DNA of 64,000 nt from Muricea muricata (lineage: Eukaryota > Cnidaria > Anthozoa > Malacalcyonacea > Plexauridae). The position numbers and the translations under genes were made by a program. The notes beneath the pieces are model-generated. The model did no database searches. It saw only the letters and a program-made list of their open reading frames with translations, and was not told the origin of the DNA. Numbering within the stretch: position 1 is the first letter of the stretch; the number at the start of each line of letters is the position of its first letter. The stretch lies in NCBI GenBank assembly GCA_963855995.1, contig OY979718.1, positions 27,571,782-27,635,781 of the forward strand, read 5' to 3'. This document shows, in pieces, positions 25,836 to 38,665 of this stretch.

Positions 25836-28833
25836 TCAATTTTTTGCTAACTCATATTTTGGGTTTCAAGATGTTAATCTTCAGATTATGTTTTGTATTA
25901 TATAGTGTCTATAATTATGATATTTAAATTTAGCATGATAGTATTCTACTCACCAAAAAGAAAACATTCCAAAATTTGTCTTTTCCTTTCTCATGTTATT
26001 TGTCACACTGTGGTCTTTGTCACTGCCATTTGTCATCAATTTGTCATTATATTTTGCAGATATACTATTCACATGATATATTAATATGTAATAAATAAGG
26101 CATGAGCAATCAAGCTGTATCTGATTTACAAACGCAAGCCGAAGGCGAGCGGTTGTAGATGAGGTACAAATCGAATGCTTTATCGTGCCTTTAAAATTTC
26201 TAGATGAAAAGAGTATTCTCGCACAAATTTAATGAAATGAATGATATTTGGTTGGAAAATCAAACTCACAGTTTGTGTGAATCAGGGCAAGATCGTTTTC
26301 CCATTTACAGACATTGTGTACATGTCATCTGTGTTTTCTTCGTGAATTATTAGGTATATTGTTTCTTCATATTAAGGTATTTTCTTGCGAAGTATAACAA
26401 GATATACCGGAGTCTGCACCATGTAAAGATAATATTATTTTTGGGCAATGCCGCTATATGGACAATAACTATAAATATAACCAAGTTGTAAACTACTAAA
26501 GAAATTTACATGAACTGTACAGATTATAACACAGTGTTACCAGGCAATACCCCGCCATTGATGGTACCAAACCAGCACATTTCGTTTCAATGGATCAAGA
26601 ATGAGATATGCGAACGACTGTTCATGTTTATTACCACGAGGATACAAGACTTCGCCGTCGTTGTCCTTAAAAGTAATTCAAACAAGGTGCGATAACGTTC
26701 AACCAAAATCTGGGATCAGTTGTTCAATAGCCGGTAAAATTAATTAAATTTAAAGTTTGTTTACAAATTTGGAAATATTTCTTTTGAAGTTTTGTCTAAA
26801 TCGATGTTCAAGGTCCCGAAGTTTTAGATGTTTAGAAACACAGAAACGTAAACAGCGAGTTAAATTTTAACCCAGGGTTAGTGCTGACCCAGCTATGAAC
26901 AACCGGCCCTTGGTCGAGGTATTCATACCTTATGGACAAAGTTATATAGTCCGCTGGTGTTACTTCACATTTTTTAAAATTTTCATAGCCTTATGCACAG
27001 GCATCTCTGATGGTATTAACATTTTTACACACGGCTTGGGTTAGCTGTTTTGGGGTGAGAAAAGAATTCCTACAGCCCAACTCAATCCGTATACAAAAAT
27101 ATCATTGTCATAAAAAAATGCCCGCGGAGGAGGCTATAATATGTTCATTTTCTGTTAATTTAGGAAGTTGAAGTGGTTTTGTCCGCAATTACACGATGTA
27201 ACAATCTCTATACGTAAATGCAAAGCGATAGCAACTTCCAAATTTCCCGTTCAGGATTGTCACATCCTGCTCGGGTATTGACCAATAAAATTGCGTTTCA
27301 TGCTAGCTATTACATAACAGAACTTACCAATGCGGATATTTTAAACACGTGGGATCTTGTTTTGAGTTCTTTTGAATTTGAATCTTTATACACGCTGTTG
27401 GTAATTAATTAAATTTATAATATTAGTGCTTGGTTTGCATGGCCAAAAGCTGCTTGATTTCTGAGATCCTCAAATGAGAAGAATAAGACAACATTCTAGG
27501 TGAACGTCATTGGCGCAATGCATTACGCAACACGTGGTTGAAGCAAAAATTACCTTACATAATTACCCATTGAAGTATTTAAAACAACAATAATATGATT
27601 GGAATAATAATTCTCATATCCTGCAACAAACCTTATCAGATCTTTGTATATTGCTTTGCTTGTATCCAAATAAGGATTGACGCTGTCTTCAAACTAGAGG
27701 AAAATTAAGAACACTTGTAAAAACTATAAAATGCATATAGTTGGTGCCTTCAAAGCGAACATCGATAAATGCCTAGCCTGTATTTGGGAGCGGGAAGTAG
27801 CTTGCAAACAGATAAAAAATATGAGGAGCGGAAAGACCGCCGATCAACACATTATGGAAGGTTATGAGATGCGAAGAAGGTTATGATTTTGGTTATAAGA
27901 TGCCCCGAATTTACCAGATCGACAAATTAACCACAATAAGGACTATGAAATATAGATTATTTTTAATGCGGTATTGCACCTATTTTTACCCGCCTATAAT
28001 CTGAAAGCAACTCACGAATTAGCTGAGACTACTTCAATATTTTGAGTTTTGTTGTCCTAGTCCACGGACAGGTATTAGGTACATAATATAACAAGTTAAA
28101 TATCATACACAGTGTATTTACTAATCAATTATTTAGCTTTATAAATAAAGCAATGTCAAAAGTGAAAACGTCGAGGCGAACCGATTTGTATTCACCACAA
28201 TTTGGAAACTATTGCTCTGACATATTTTGTTCTATTAAACTGAAGGTTAGTAATATTTTGTCTTTAAATAATATGCTTTATTCTAATCTTTGTTTCACTC
28301 TGGTGGAACCGTATATTGAAGCGGGCGAATAAAACAAGTTTGACACGAGCTTGACATGCCTATACATTTCTTGCCGGGCGCTATTTTCCGCGTATCTCAA
28401 GATATGCGTATGCAATTTGTATATATTTGTGCCGTCATTTGTATTTACTACTGTGTTATTTTTGCTGTCACGAAAGTTACCCATTTATCTAGAATAGACA
28501 AAATCGCTACCGTTTGTTTATAATTCTTAGACTGATAAACCCTGACAAGATATAAACTGTCAATCTGCAACAAGATAATCGTCCATTGGTCAGCGATCTC
28601 ATGCTATTAACCCTAAAACACCTTTTACCAAACAAAATTTTCTTTTACATATTGTATGTGTGAAATTAGACCATACATTAAATTAGGCATTTTTGACAAA
28701 ACTGCTAATTTACGTCGTCAATAAATTTTAAACAAGTACAATTATACTGGCTCTTTAGCATTTTTCAAAAAGTTCACCACATGGATTGCCGATAACGACA
28801 TGAATGTGCTTTGCATGCAAGCTGGAGCTATTA
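25836..28833. other. Gene-poor stretch, nothing recognised
   Basis: Only short AT-rich open frames. A GGGCCGGTTGTTCATAGCTG-like end (complement at about 26891-26910) could belong to an old terminal-repeat element, but its partner is unclear. Confidence 0.4.
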
Positions 28834-29306
28834 TACACAAGTAAAAATCTCACAACTTGTAACAAGTCTGCAGGCAAGCCGTCAACAAGATGTGTTCGCA
28901 CTGCTTGTATCAAGTTTGTCAACAAGTTGTTCCAAACTTGTTGACAACTTCTAACAAGCTTGACGAAAATATCAGACTTGTTACAAGGTTGTTCTAACAA
29001 CTCTGATGCAATATTAGCAAGATACAATAGATACAATAGATACAATAGTAGCAAGTTTGTTACAAGATTGACAACACAAGGCTGTAACAATATTGTTATA
29101 TCATGCTGTATCAGTCTTGTTGTAACAATCTTGTAACAGGTCTGATAGTCCCATCAAGCTTGTTACAATTTGTCAACAGCTTGTTCCAAACTTGTTCCAA
29201 CAAATTCGGAACAAGCAGTGCGAATACATCTTGTGAACAACTTGTGAACAGACTTGTTACAACTTGTTTGCAGGTCTGTAGCAACTTGTGCGTTTTTACG
29301 TGTGTA
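28834..29306. mobile_element. Fold-back element built of AACAAGTTG-like motifs
   Basis: The left end TACACAAGTAAAAA pairs with the right end TTTTTACGTGTGTA. The arms contain many copies of ACAAGTTGT or AACTTGTTA in both orientations, plus paired GTTCGCACTGCTTG and CAAGCAGTGCGAA blocks. No target duplication is certain. The open frames here are by-products. Confidence 0.65.
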
Positions 29307-29492
29307 CTGGACTAATGCAGGCTTGATTATTTAAACCGAGATTTACACAAATTAAGCCTGCTATTATTTAAACCCAAGATATTCTATATCCAATAACGTC
29401 AAAATTTCAAGAGGTATTTCAACAGCATTGTGATAAACATAGTTTGTTTATGACTATAAATATGGACTAGCAGCTAATTAGTTGAGCTGTCA

Positions 29493-29580
29493 TTCAAAGT
29501 ATAATTTTGTGGAAACACCACCTAAATTTATGATGGCAAAGGTTTTGATTCGTAAGCTCGGATCTTCATTAGTGCTAATA
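29493..29580 (-). repeat. Short Penelope-related repeat, copy A
   Basis: Complement carries TGAAGATCCGAGCTTACGAA, then TTTAGGTGGTGTTTCCACAA. It is one of five related copies in the window. A TAATAATGC-type microsatellite follows. The core is degenerate here. Confidence 0.6.
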
Positions 29581-31246
29581 ATAATGCTAATAATAGTGCT
29601 AATAATAATGACCTGTCATTGCCTATTAGTTATCCTTCAGTTCCAAATTTATGCATCTTGGCGCTTCCTGCCATCCGCACTATGTATTTTGGTGCTTCCT
29701 GCCATTCGCCACTGTCGTTTTTTTGTCTGCATATTTATGTGAGAAACATGCTCTTTATTTTTGGTGTATATAGATGTTGTCTATACAGTGTACTTCGGGT
29801 GATATAGATTATTGTATAAAATCTATTTTACTATAACTGTGTACAATGTATATGTTTACTATCAGAAAATCATGACGTAAGCATAGCTACAATCTTCAGT
29901 AGCTTAGTACGCTATGCGTACCTATTTTTGATACTGTGATCGTTTCTCTTTAGTTTGAGACATCTGTAACTTGTAAATTAATCAACCTTCCACAAAACTG
30001 TTTTGAAAAAAGGTTTATGGCCTGTTTACGGGTTTACTTAAAACTTTGTAAGATACATGTTATCCACGATTACAAGAATTTCGCTTCGATTCGAATAAGT
30101 TAATGCTCTTCATGGCAACACGCAGATATTGCTTTTCACGTCAGCAAATATACGCTAACTACACTCGATATATAAGGACACTCCCAGTTTGGGAAATATT
30201 TATATGCGCTTCATAATAATTATTAGTTGTATTAGCTGTTATTAGGATTATCAGAGGAGGTTGGACAGCTATCACGTGAATTTCCCGAACAATCAAATCG
30301 CGCTTTTTTGAAGCATCTTGGCCGAGATTTTTGTGTTCAAAATTTCTACAGGACAGAAAAAACCTCCAAGAACATCATATATATATGCAAGTATTTGCCT
30401 AAAATATGAATTGTGGACGTATTATTACGAAGAAAGCGGTGATATCAACAAGAATATTCCAGGTAAACGATATTTTTCAACCTTGTTTAGATATGCCGTA
30501 GCCAGATGGCAACTTGAGTCTGTATTTGTTTACAATTTTCAAACCAAAATATCAGAAGTTCCTATGGTTCGATTTTTTTAATTTTTCGAAAATATAAATT
30601 AAAATGTCATAGAGAAAGGTTTACCAGACGGATCCCAGGGATCCCCTGAGAATTTTCGAGATATTTACGATTGAAATGAACTTGGTAACTTCAAGGTTGA
30701 GCAAAATCTGGAAATGAACGCCTAATAGTTTAGCAGGCCATTGTGCCATCAGAAAGAAGTTTAGCAATAAATTGTCAACTTTTCCCAATATTTAGTGCAT
30801 TTTTAATTACACCAAGTGTAAAACTAACCTTAGAATAAATTTAACGTGACTTATTTACAAAAAGTCATTCGTGTCTTTTATAAATTTACAGGCGATGCTA
30901 CACTGTTGTTGTGCTGCTGATATATTGAAAAAGTGACTAAAAGCCAAGTTGGCAATGCTATATTTTATGATAATATATAAAACTGTTATTCTATCACTTC
31001 TTGAAAATAAATTTAGTTGGCAATGTTCATTATATTATTTATTATTATTAAATTGGTTTGATATATTGTTGACCAAAGTAGTAGATTTTTATTTAGAAAA
31101 AAATATGACATATCTACAAATATCTGTAATTGCAAAAATTAAGACAATTGCCACAACAAACTATACATTTTAACAATTAATACATTGGAGATTCAATACG
31201 ACAATGGTCAAATAAGGAAAATTTTAATTCAAATTTTAATTAATTA
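29581..31246. other. No gene seen
   Basis: AT-rich intergenic DNA with short open frames only. No splice-supported exon or terminal repeat found. Confidence 0.45.
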
Positions 31247-34008
31247 GTTGCTGGGGCACCTGTGCCCAGCAACTATAGGTTTCGGGTGAAATTTTCTTCT
31301 ATCTCCTTCTCCAAAAAATGATCTCTACAAAATGCAAAAAACCCACTGATCTCTATATATAGAGGTCACCCGCACAAAATTTCGCAAATTAATGGCATCA
31401 AAGTCTTCGAAAGTCCATAAAGTATATCCAAGTTATTCGTTAAATCGCGCTTCTTCTTTTGGGGGCTTTTTGAAAGAAATCCATCAAGAATATACAGAAT
31501 TATGGCGAAGTTTAACTATCGAGGAGTGGATTGAATTCGAGGTGGATTCTTAATTATATAATTAAATGTTAAATTACATAGGTCAGGCATGCAGTCTTAC
31601 TCTAGTATTTTCGTATTTTAGTTACAACTGAACTGTTAATACATTTTAAAACTCCCATGTTCTTGTAATAAAGCTTTACATAAAAGATTTTTACCTTGTG
31701 AGAGTTGCAACTACATTATTGTTTGCATAGATTTAAAACAGGTATAAGTCAAAATTTTATGTTAATACGAGGCTGGTCTAAACTTTATGAATCTTTAATA
31801 CTGGACTTGAACTTCTATATGATTTCAGTCATATGGTGATATATTTGGCTCCAGCATGAGATAGTTGCTAGTTCTTTTGTCAAAAATCACTACCAGTAAC
31901 TGAACAATTGCTATGACAAAAAATAAATCCTGAACTATCTATGTTTATTATAATATTATGTTGCATATTATGTTTGCATAATACTTGGCCATGCCTTGTA
32001 ACCCCTACATCTTGACCTGTAACTGCGAAATAAGTTATATATGTGAAATTGCTATTTTAACCTGTTAAGTCATTGTGCTGTGACCATCCCTACAAACTTT
32101 ACTCATTTACACTGTCTAAATGCCAGATGACTTTGGCCATAAATTATCACAACATTTTATTCCACCAAACAATTGTACTCGGTGGGACCTTACACTTCTG
32201 TTATGTTATATTTAGTAAAATTCAATTGCCAGACTACATAAAGCACAGTTCAAAATTTTTCATTCTACATTTTTCAGTCAAATGGTATATGGGGTTGTAA
32301 GTCCACACAAGTGTTGGGTGTTTCATGACTCAGTGGTCAAATGTAAAAATTGAAATTCATCATCCAATCTGACATTTTTTCTTTCACAAAAGTCATTTTT
32401 TAAGCCATGCATGATGAAATCAGCATGACAGTTGGCAGTTATGCAACCTTGGCAGCAACAGCTGTTCTTGGAACCCTCATCAAACATTTATTTTGTTAAT
32501 CTAGAGCCAGAAATGACCCTGTAACAATTTGTTAAATACGCCAGTCCTCATTTGTACTACATGCATACTGTAAAACTTCAACGAACTTGAAATTCACAAG
32601 TAAACCAAATAACTTTTAATATTTATTGCAAAACTACAAGGAACTTTAAGTGTATACATGGACAACAATATATTCCAACAAAATATAGTTCCACATTTAC
32701 ATGTTTCAATAATAAATTTGTATTGTTCTTGTCCAGAGATTGCAAGATAATATAAATATATAGAGATTTTTAATACAGTAAATAAACTTGAATGCCAGGT
32801 TGATATTAGATAAATGACTTAAAAAACATTGTTAACCTTAATTGGCTGGGAACAATTGCAAAAGATACAACATTAGGTTCCCTGGCAGGAATCGAACAGT
32901 GAGCCTGCAGCCCTATTGCATTTTTCACAGTTGTTCCTGGCTGTTTGAAGGTCTAAAACAGCAAAAATTCATTGTTTGTTAATCAACAATTTATTTTACT
33001 GAGTGCAACAAAAAATTACTTAAGTTCATATAAATAAACTTGCGTTATTCTTCTGACATTTGTCAGATATATATTATGAGGATTTATACAGGGTGTCCCA
33101 AAAAAATCCCAAACTATTGAAATCAGCTATTGTTAGAATTTGAATGCCCTATCACTAAGCTGAAACCACTAGTGCATAAAAATTGACAAAACTCTCATAA
33201 TTATTAGTATAAATTTCCAGGTGACTATTGATTTTCCTGCATTCTGATCCATCAAGATTCATTGTCTCTGAAGTGATAGTCACTCACTGGCCAGTGACTC
33301 TGGCTTTTTTTTCAATCTGCTTTCAAAAATGGCTGAAATGGCTTTTTTGGGGTTTTTTAAATTTTTACAGAGTTGTGTTGATTATTATTACACCTGGAAA
33401 CTTCCCCTTCGGCTCAGTGAATATAGGCTTGTAATCACCTCGCCTTCGGCGACTAATTGTTAAATAGTAATATTCGGTGTTTTAGAATTTAAGAAGCATT
33501 TTTAATCCCCCTGAGCAAAAAACGTACTTTACAAAGATATTTTAATTTTTTAAATAGCAGATTTTGATGGGTCATGGCTTTATAGGATACCCTAAAGGTC
33601 GAAATGTCGAGAGAGCACTGGGACCGAGTTGCCCCTGTATTTTGTGTATCCCCATACATATAATAACTATCAATATCTAGCCATTCTTGGGTTGTCACAT
33701 TTCTCACTCACTGCCTGGGACTGTATCTACTTCACCAAATTTAGCTAAGAGGGAGCGCGTAGCACGACAATCATTACTCTCCCTTCGGGCTCGCGTTTTA
33801 GCTAAATTTGGTGAAGCTAAGTAGATACAGTCCCAGTGAGTGAGAACCACACAAAACACAGGGGCAACTCGGTCCCAGTGCTCTCTCGATATTTCGACCT
33901 TTAGGGTATCCTATAAAGCCATGACCAATTTTGATGTCGCTCTGATAGTAACTGGGCTCTCGTTGCACTGATCAGCCCTTATTGTATCAGTTGAAAAGCC
34001 CCAGCAAC
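31247..34008. mobile_element. Possible 2.76-kb Harbinger-like non-autonomous element
   Basis: GTTGCTGGGGC at the left and GCCCCAGCAAC at the right, with TTA at 31244-31246 and 34009-34011. The interior has no transposase. The terminal repeat is only 11 bp and a second inverted GCCCAGCAAC lies at 31264, so this pairing could be chance. Region 32881-32940 (minus) also has a weak tRNA B-box-like GTTCGATTCC. Confidence 0.3.
33561..33936. repeat. Fold-back repeat
   Basis: Arms 33561-33746 and 33793-33936 are complementary (GCTTTATAGGATACCCTAAA, GGGACCGAGTTGCCCCTGT, TAGCTAAATTTGGTGAAG) around a 45-base centre. The left arm has an extra ~55-bp insertion at about 33650-33703. Confidence 0.75.
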
Positions 34009-34758
34009 TTAACGCTCGAGTGAGCGTCTTGTTTAGTTCTAAAATGGAATGTATTTAAAAAATACACCAGCCTTAAATATTGCTGCTATACGTACATACG
34101 GCGATATAAGCCCAGCCAATATTTCAAAAAAAAATACTTCTTTAAAAGGAATATTATTTTACAGTGCAGCCTTTATAGTCATAGTCAATGAGCCTATAAA
34201 ACTTCAAAACTTTAAACTAAGGCAAATTCGTTGCATGATTGAATCTCAAAATAAAACTAATAAAGCTATTTTGACGAAGTATCGTAGTACGACTCTTTCA
34301 AAAGCGTCCATCTTGTTTCCCTGGGAGGTGTTTACGTCTTGACAGCCAACGCATAAATGAGCGCGCACGTGTAATTAGATTATGGCGCGCAGGACGGGAT
34401 AAAAATACTTCGTGCAAAAAACAAGACATTTTTGGAAAAATCAAGCTTGTAAACATACACGCACAATAATTTCGAAAGAAAATAAAGTACATGTTGCAAA
34501 AATTAAACATTTCCAAAGAAAATAAGACTTCTTCGAAAATATAATTTGTTCGAAAATAAGACTTGTTCGAAAAATAAAACTGCTCTGAAAATTACAACTG
34601 ATTGCAGGCTCAATATATCGCGGGCGCATGAAGGTTGACCGCTGACCAGCAACGTACATCTATATGCTATGAATATTATGAATATGCCAATATGGCGGAA
34701 ACGAAGCTGAGCGAAGTTTAACCTAAATCCATACTTTTAGGAAATTTGTTCAAGCCTT

Positions 34759-35645
34759 TTACTCGGTAAAGATCTTTTTAATGAGATGAGCATGAAATGT
34801 ATTCACATCTGAGGAAGGGTATGCCGAACTTCTTTGCTGGATCCAGTGGCGTCGCCAGCGCGATAAGTGAGGGGAACATATTAAAATATTCGTGTTCTGC
34901 ACAATTAATTTCTTTTGAAATCGAATCGACTTCAAACGAATATATGAATATGCCCCCTCACTTATCGCGCTGGCGACGCCACTGGCTCGATCTAAACGAG
35001 AAATTAATGCACGCACTCTCTCTTTTAACCTTGATATTTCTGGCAGTAAGAGCCCCAATAACCATTCTTTCTCCAGAGTTTGGCGAAAGCTAAGAATAGA
35101 TACTATTTTCGCAACTAATTCTTCTTCTAATTCATACCTGCGGCGCAAAACGGTTTTCTTGGACACCCCAAGCATTTCGGAAACTGCCTTCCAAGTAAAA
35201 TTTAATAAACGGAGACCAAAAAGCTCGTACTTTCCCGGAATTGTGCTGTTTCGCCAGGGCAGAAGTACTGTGACGATTCTTCTCCACTAAAACCGTCAAA
35301 CTGCTCCGCGTATCTGTTCTGTAACCGTTGAAATTCAGTTGCTACCAGAAAGAGACTATTCACAATATTTTGTGGCCAAACGAGATTTCTTGAAATTGCA
35401 ACAAGTACCTCGAGAAATGCAGTGCTTCTGAAGCAAAGAAATTCGGCATACACTTCTACAGATGTGAATACATTTCTGCTCATCTCATTAAAAAGATCTT
35501 TACTCAGCAAAAGGTATAAACAAATTTCCTGAAAGTATGGATTTAGATTTATTGCAACTACAGCTTCTTCTTCCGCCATATTGGCATATCCATAATATTC
35601 ATAGCATATAGAGCATATAGATGTACGTTTGTGGTCAGCGGTCAA
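34759..35645 (-). pseudogene. HTH/integrase-like transposase N-terminal remnant
   Basis: Two minus-strand frames, 35645-35202 and 35175-34759, with a frame change near 35195. The second has a helix-turn-helix (FTWKAVSEMLGVSKKTVLRRR) and then RLKERVRALISRLD. I recall these spaced blocks from the N-terminus of integrase-domain proteins scattered in fish and cnidarian genomes, where RVDP follows. The hAT MITE at 34844-34984 interrupts the LD-P position, so the rest of that open frame is MITE sequence. The catalytic domain is absent. Confidence 0.5.
34844..34984. mobile_element. hAT MITE copy 1, 141 bp
   Basis: Ends CAGTGGCGTCGCCAGCGCGA and complement. The 8-bp target duplication is GCTGGATC at 34836-34843 versus GCTCGATC at 34985-34992 (one mismatch). 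Almost the whole element is a fold-back. Copy 2 is at 55594-55755. Confidence 0.9.
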
Positions 35646-35784
35646 TCTTCGTGCGCCCGCGATATATTGAGCCAGCGGTTAGTTGTAATTTTCAGAGTAG
35701 TTTTATTTTTTCGAACAAGTTTTATTTTCGAACAAGACTTATTTTCTTAGGAAATGTTTAATTTTTGCAACATGTAATTTATTT

Positions 35785-35897
35785 TAAGTTCCTTGTATGA
35801 TTGCATGGTGAATATCAAATTAAATATAATTTTGTGTTAACACCACGTAAGTTTACTATCGCAGAGCTTTCGATCTGTAAACTCGGATCTTCTTCCT
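35785..35897 (-). repeat. Short Penelope-related repeat, copy E
   Basis: Shares TAAGTTCCTTGTATG, GCATGGTGA and TATAATTTTGTG, then CTCGGATCTTC (plus-strand reading) with the other copies. Inserted in the right arm of the 34381-35994 element. Confidence 0.6.
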
Positions 35898-35994
35898 TTC
35901 AAAAATTGTTGTGCATGTATGTTTACAAGTTTGATTTTTCCAAACAAGTCTTGTTTTTTGCGCCAAGTATTTTTGTCCCGTCCGGCGCGCCATA

Positions 35995-37243
35995 TTAGTT
36001 GTTTGTTACTAATGATGCTTTGCGAACTGGTGTCCAACCTCCTCGGTAGCATTACAGTATTATGCACTTTATTCATTTCAAACATATCAAGAGCTTTTTG
36101 AGAATTCTAATCAGTTCTTAGTGAAATTCAAGGGTGATTGAAAAAGCCTAATGATCTAATATAGTATTCTATAAATAACATTGGATAAATTTATAAGGCA
36201 TTTTACCCTCACCTGACAGATATCTCCCCCCAAGCAGAGATGTTTAAATATCCGAAAAATAAACTCGTCCTTTTCACTTTCAGAAAATACGTCGTAGTGA
36301 TCAGATTCTTCCATTAAATGCATCTAAACCAGATGTTTTAAATAACTAAATAGCTATATTGCCTCTCCAAAAATGACTCTGATCACAGTTTATACTTTTC
36401 GCAATTCATCAGATATTGTAAATCCTTCCATATATTCATCAAAGCATTTAAAAATCAAGCCAGATTCACGAACTAACCCTGTAACAACAATTAAGATGCA
36501 TGTCATCAAAGTAAATATTTGCTTACTCTGAACCATTCCAATGCTATGGTGGCCGATAAGGGCCACCTCTGCAGCTTGGAAAGGCGGTTGCGGCAGAAAT
36601 GTTTTGAAACATGGATCCTCAAGATAAAAAAGTACTAATTAATACCCCAAAATAATGAAAATATACCAAATACTTGATTTTAAAAACTACAAAATGCCGT
36701 GTACTCCAAAACCCCTGGCCGACCCTATGTCGAGGACATTTATTTCCAAAGGGGGGTGCAACGAAGAAAAATCATTTCCACAGAGGATGAACATTATTTA
36801 TTCCTAGATGAGGCAAAACAACTTTCCTAAGCGATGTTAAAATTAATATTGTTACATTTCCAGAGGGGTGAAAACTCAAAACAGTGATATAATTTATATA
36901 GAGATCCTCGAGTTGAGTTACGGGTGTTAAATGTAATAATCCAATTTGTATTTTCTACGAAATGTCGTACACAATGAACGCACGATTTCAATAATGTATT
37001 TTGGACCCGTATCGTTCATGCGTTCACACAATAAAATAAATAACTCTTTTTTCGCAATAATTTGCACAAAAACCTACCTTTCGATGATGACCCGTGCTGA
37101 CATAAAACTACCTCCCCTCGTATGCTACATATAAGTAATTATAGAAGGGGGAATTATATGAACACGGTCAGGTACTGACAGGGAATATCCAACTGAAAAG
37201 ATTGGTGTGTTCGTATCGTTTGTACGGACATCACATGCAGTTT
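35995..37243. other. No gene seen
   Basis: No supported exon or terminal repeat. Contains an AT-rich stretch and a GGGGGG-rich patch near 36750. Confidence 0.4.
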
Positions 37244-37338
37244 ACGCAGCACAGTCGCATTTCAACGCAACACAGTTGTGTTTCTATGCAGCACAGTCGC
37301 AAATTCATGCAGCACAGCCGCCTTTCCATGCAGTATAG
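37244..37338 (+). repeat. 21-bp minisatellite, about 4.5 units
   Basis: Units run ACGCAGCACAGTCGCATTTCA and variants, always 21 bp, with substitutions but no indels over four copies. The flanks are noncoding. Confidence 0.85.
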
Positions 37339-37620
37339 GTAACCTTTATCGGCCACCGTAGAATGCTCCTATGCATAAAAACTATTAAAATGATATACCT
37401 TGTCTGAACAATTTATTAAAAAAATCCATGTTGACTATGGTGCATGGAACCGAATTTACCTCGACCTTAGCCACTTTAGAAACTCCTAAAATATAGAAAT
37501 AAATCGATTGTAATCAATATTAAAAGCATAAAATCATAATCTATTGTAATCAATTTTATTACAATCAATATAATCAATATTGCATACATTACAAGATTGT
37601 AATTGTAAGAAATCGTAATT

Positions 37621-37900
37621 TAAGTTCCTTGTATGTTTTGCATGGTGATTATCATTCAAACTATAATTTTGTGGAAAATCACGTAAATTTACTATCGCAA
37701 AGCTTTCGATACGTATAGCTCGGATCTTCATCAGTTCTAATAATCATAATAATTATGATAGTAATCAACAATTAATATAATATTCAATGGTGCGAATTAT
37801 CATGTTTATTATTAACACTGATGAAGATCAGAGCTAACGGATCGAAAGCTTTGCGATAGTAAATTTAGGTGGTTTTTCCACAAAATTATACTTTGTTTTA
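37621..37900. mobile_element. Head-to-head pair of Penelope-related repeats (copies C and B) as one insertion
   Basis: Copy C (37621-37741) reads on minus and copy B (37809-37900) on plus, both with CTGATGAAGATC, a GATC-rich stem and GAAAGCTTTG. The unit is flanked by a 13-bp direct repeat AAATCGTAATTTA at 37610-37622 and 37900-37912. This marks it as one insertion with target duplication. Confidence 0.7.
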
Positions 37901-38379
37901 AATCGTAATTTATTTATTAACAATAGCAATAATATGACTGCTGAATTTAACCTAAAATGAAACAAGAAGCAATTATAATTGACATTTTGCTGTGTTTAAA
38001 TAGTATTTGAAAAACATAAATGCCTAAACTGTGGCACGTATTTCGAAGTCTCGATTAAATACATATTTTTGCGTTATATAAAGCAAGTAAATATTACTCT
38101 TTTTATTTCGTTGAAAATATGCAATGTTGAGTTCCATTCCAACCGGTCATCGATTGTGTGACATGGAACATCACATCTTTTAACCTGATGAAAATACTCC
38201 TATATTTACATTCGTGTATAATTTATACATTATATACATTATCTGGATATAACGCCAGTATTATAATACATTGCTAGCTCACTCGAGGAACATTGCAATT
38301 AAAAATCATTATTTGTATAACATTGTTTGATATAGGCCTGTCTTAAACATGGGGGAGTTTTGCTTTTGTCCAATTAGAG

Positions 38380-38664
38380 CATTTGTTTACGTTTTTGCTT
38401 TGAGCCAATCAGATTACGTAAATGTTCAACTACTTCCAGAAAACACAAATATTTCAACAGAAATATAGGGGTGTCAAGAAGTCTTCGACACTTAAGGTTT
38501 TTTAAGCTTTGGACTTCAAATAAACTAAAATAGTTAAAACTATACTTTTTCCAAAAAACTGCCGCTGGCATTCTGAATTCGTTACTTGGTTACAAAGTTA
38601 TTTGTACTCATCGATCAACGGATTACGACAAGTCCAAACACAAATTTACCATTCGATTGACATT
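38380..38664 (+). repeat. Dispersed repeat, copy interrupted by Tc1
   Basis: Closely matches the complement of 43820-44108 (CATTTGTTTACGTTTTT, TTGGTTACAAAGTTATTTG, CATCGATCAACGGATTACGA). The match resumes after the Tc1 element at 40366. Confidence 0.8.
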
Positions 38665-38665
38665 A

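Larger units (their letters stand above)
34381..35994 (-). mobile_element. Long-inverted-repeat DNA transposon remnant
   Basis: Arms of about 430 bp (34381-34812) and about 535 bp (35455-35994) are complementary, from TATGGCGCGC and GCGCGCCATA at the outer ends to GATCTTTTTAATGAGATGAG and its complement at the inner ends. The right arm is longer because it contains Penelope-related repeat copy E. Between the arms lies a minus-strand integrase-like coding remnant that has been hit by a hAT MITE. Target duplication not certain. Confidence 0.7.

Noticed and set aside
28755-29315. Leu/Tyr- and Asn/Ser-rich open frames on both strands
   Set aside because: Products of the AACAAGTTG motif array in a fold-back element.
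33088-33111. Mariner element starting at TACAGGGTGTCCCAAAA
   Set aside because: No matching inverted end nearby; similar lone sequences at 54284 and 46408 are also unpaired.
34759-35175. 139-codon open frame as one protein
   Set aside because: Its C-terminal part is hAT MITE sequence (34844-34984); only the first half is transposase-like.
37244-37338. CRISPR array
   Set aside because: Contiguous 21-bp units without spacers in a eukaryotic context; a minisatellite.
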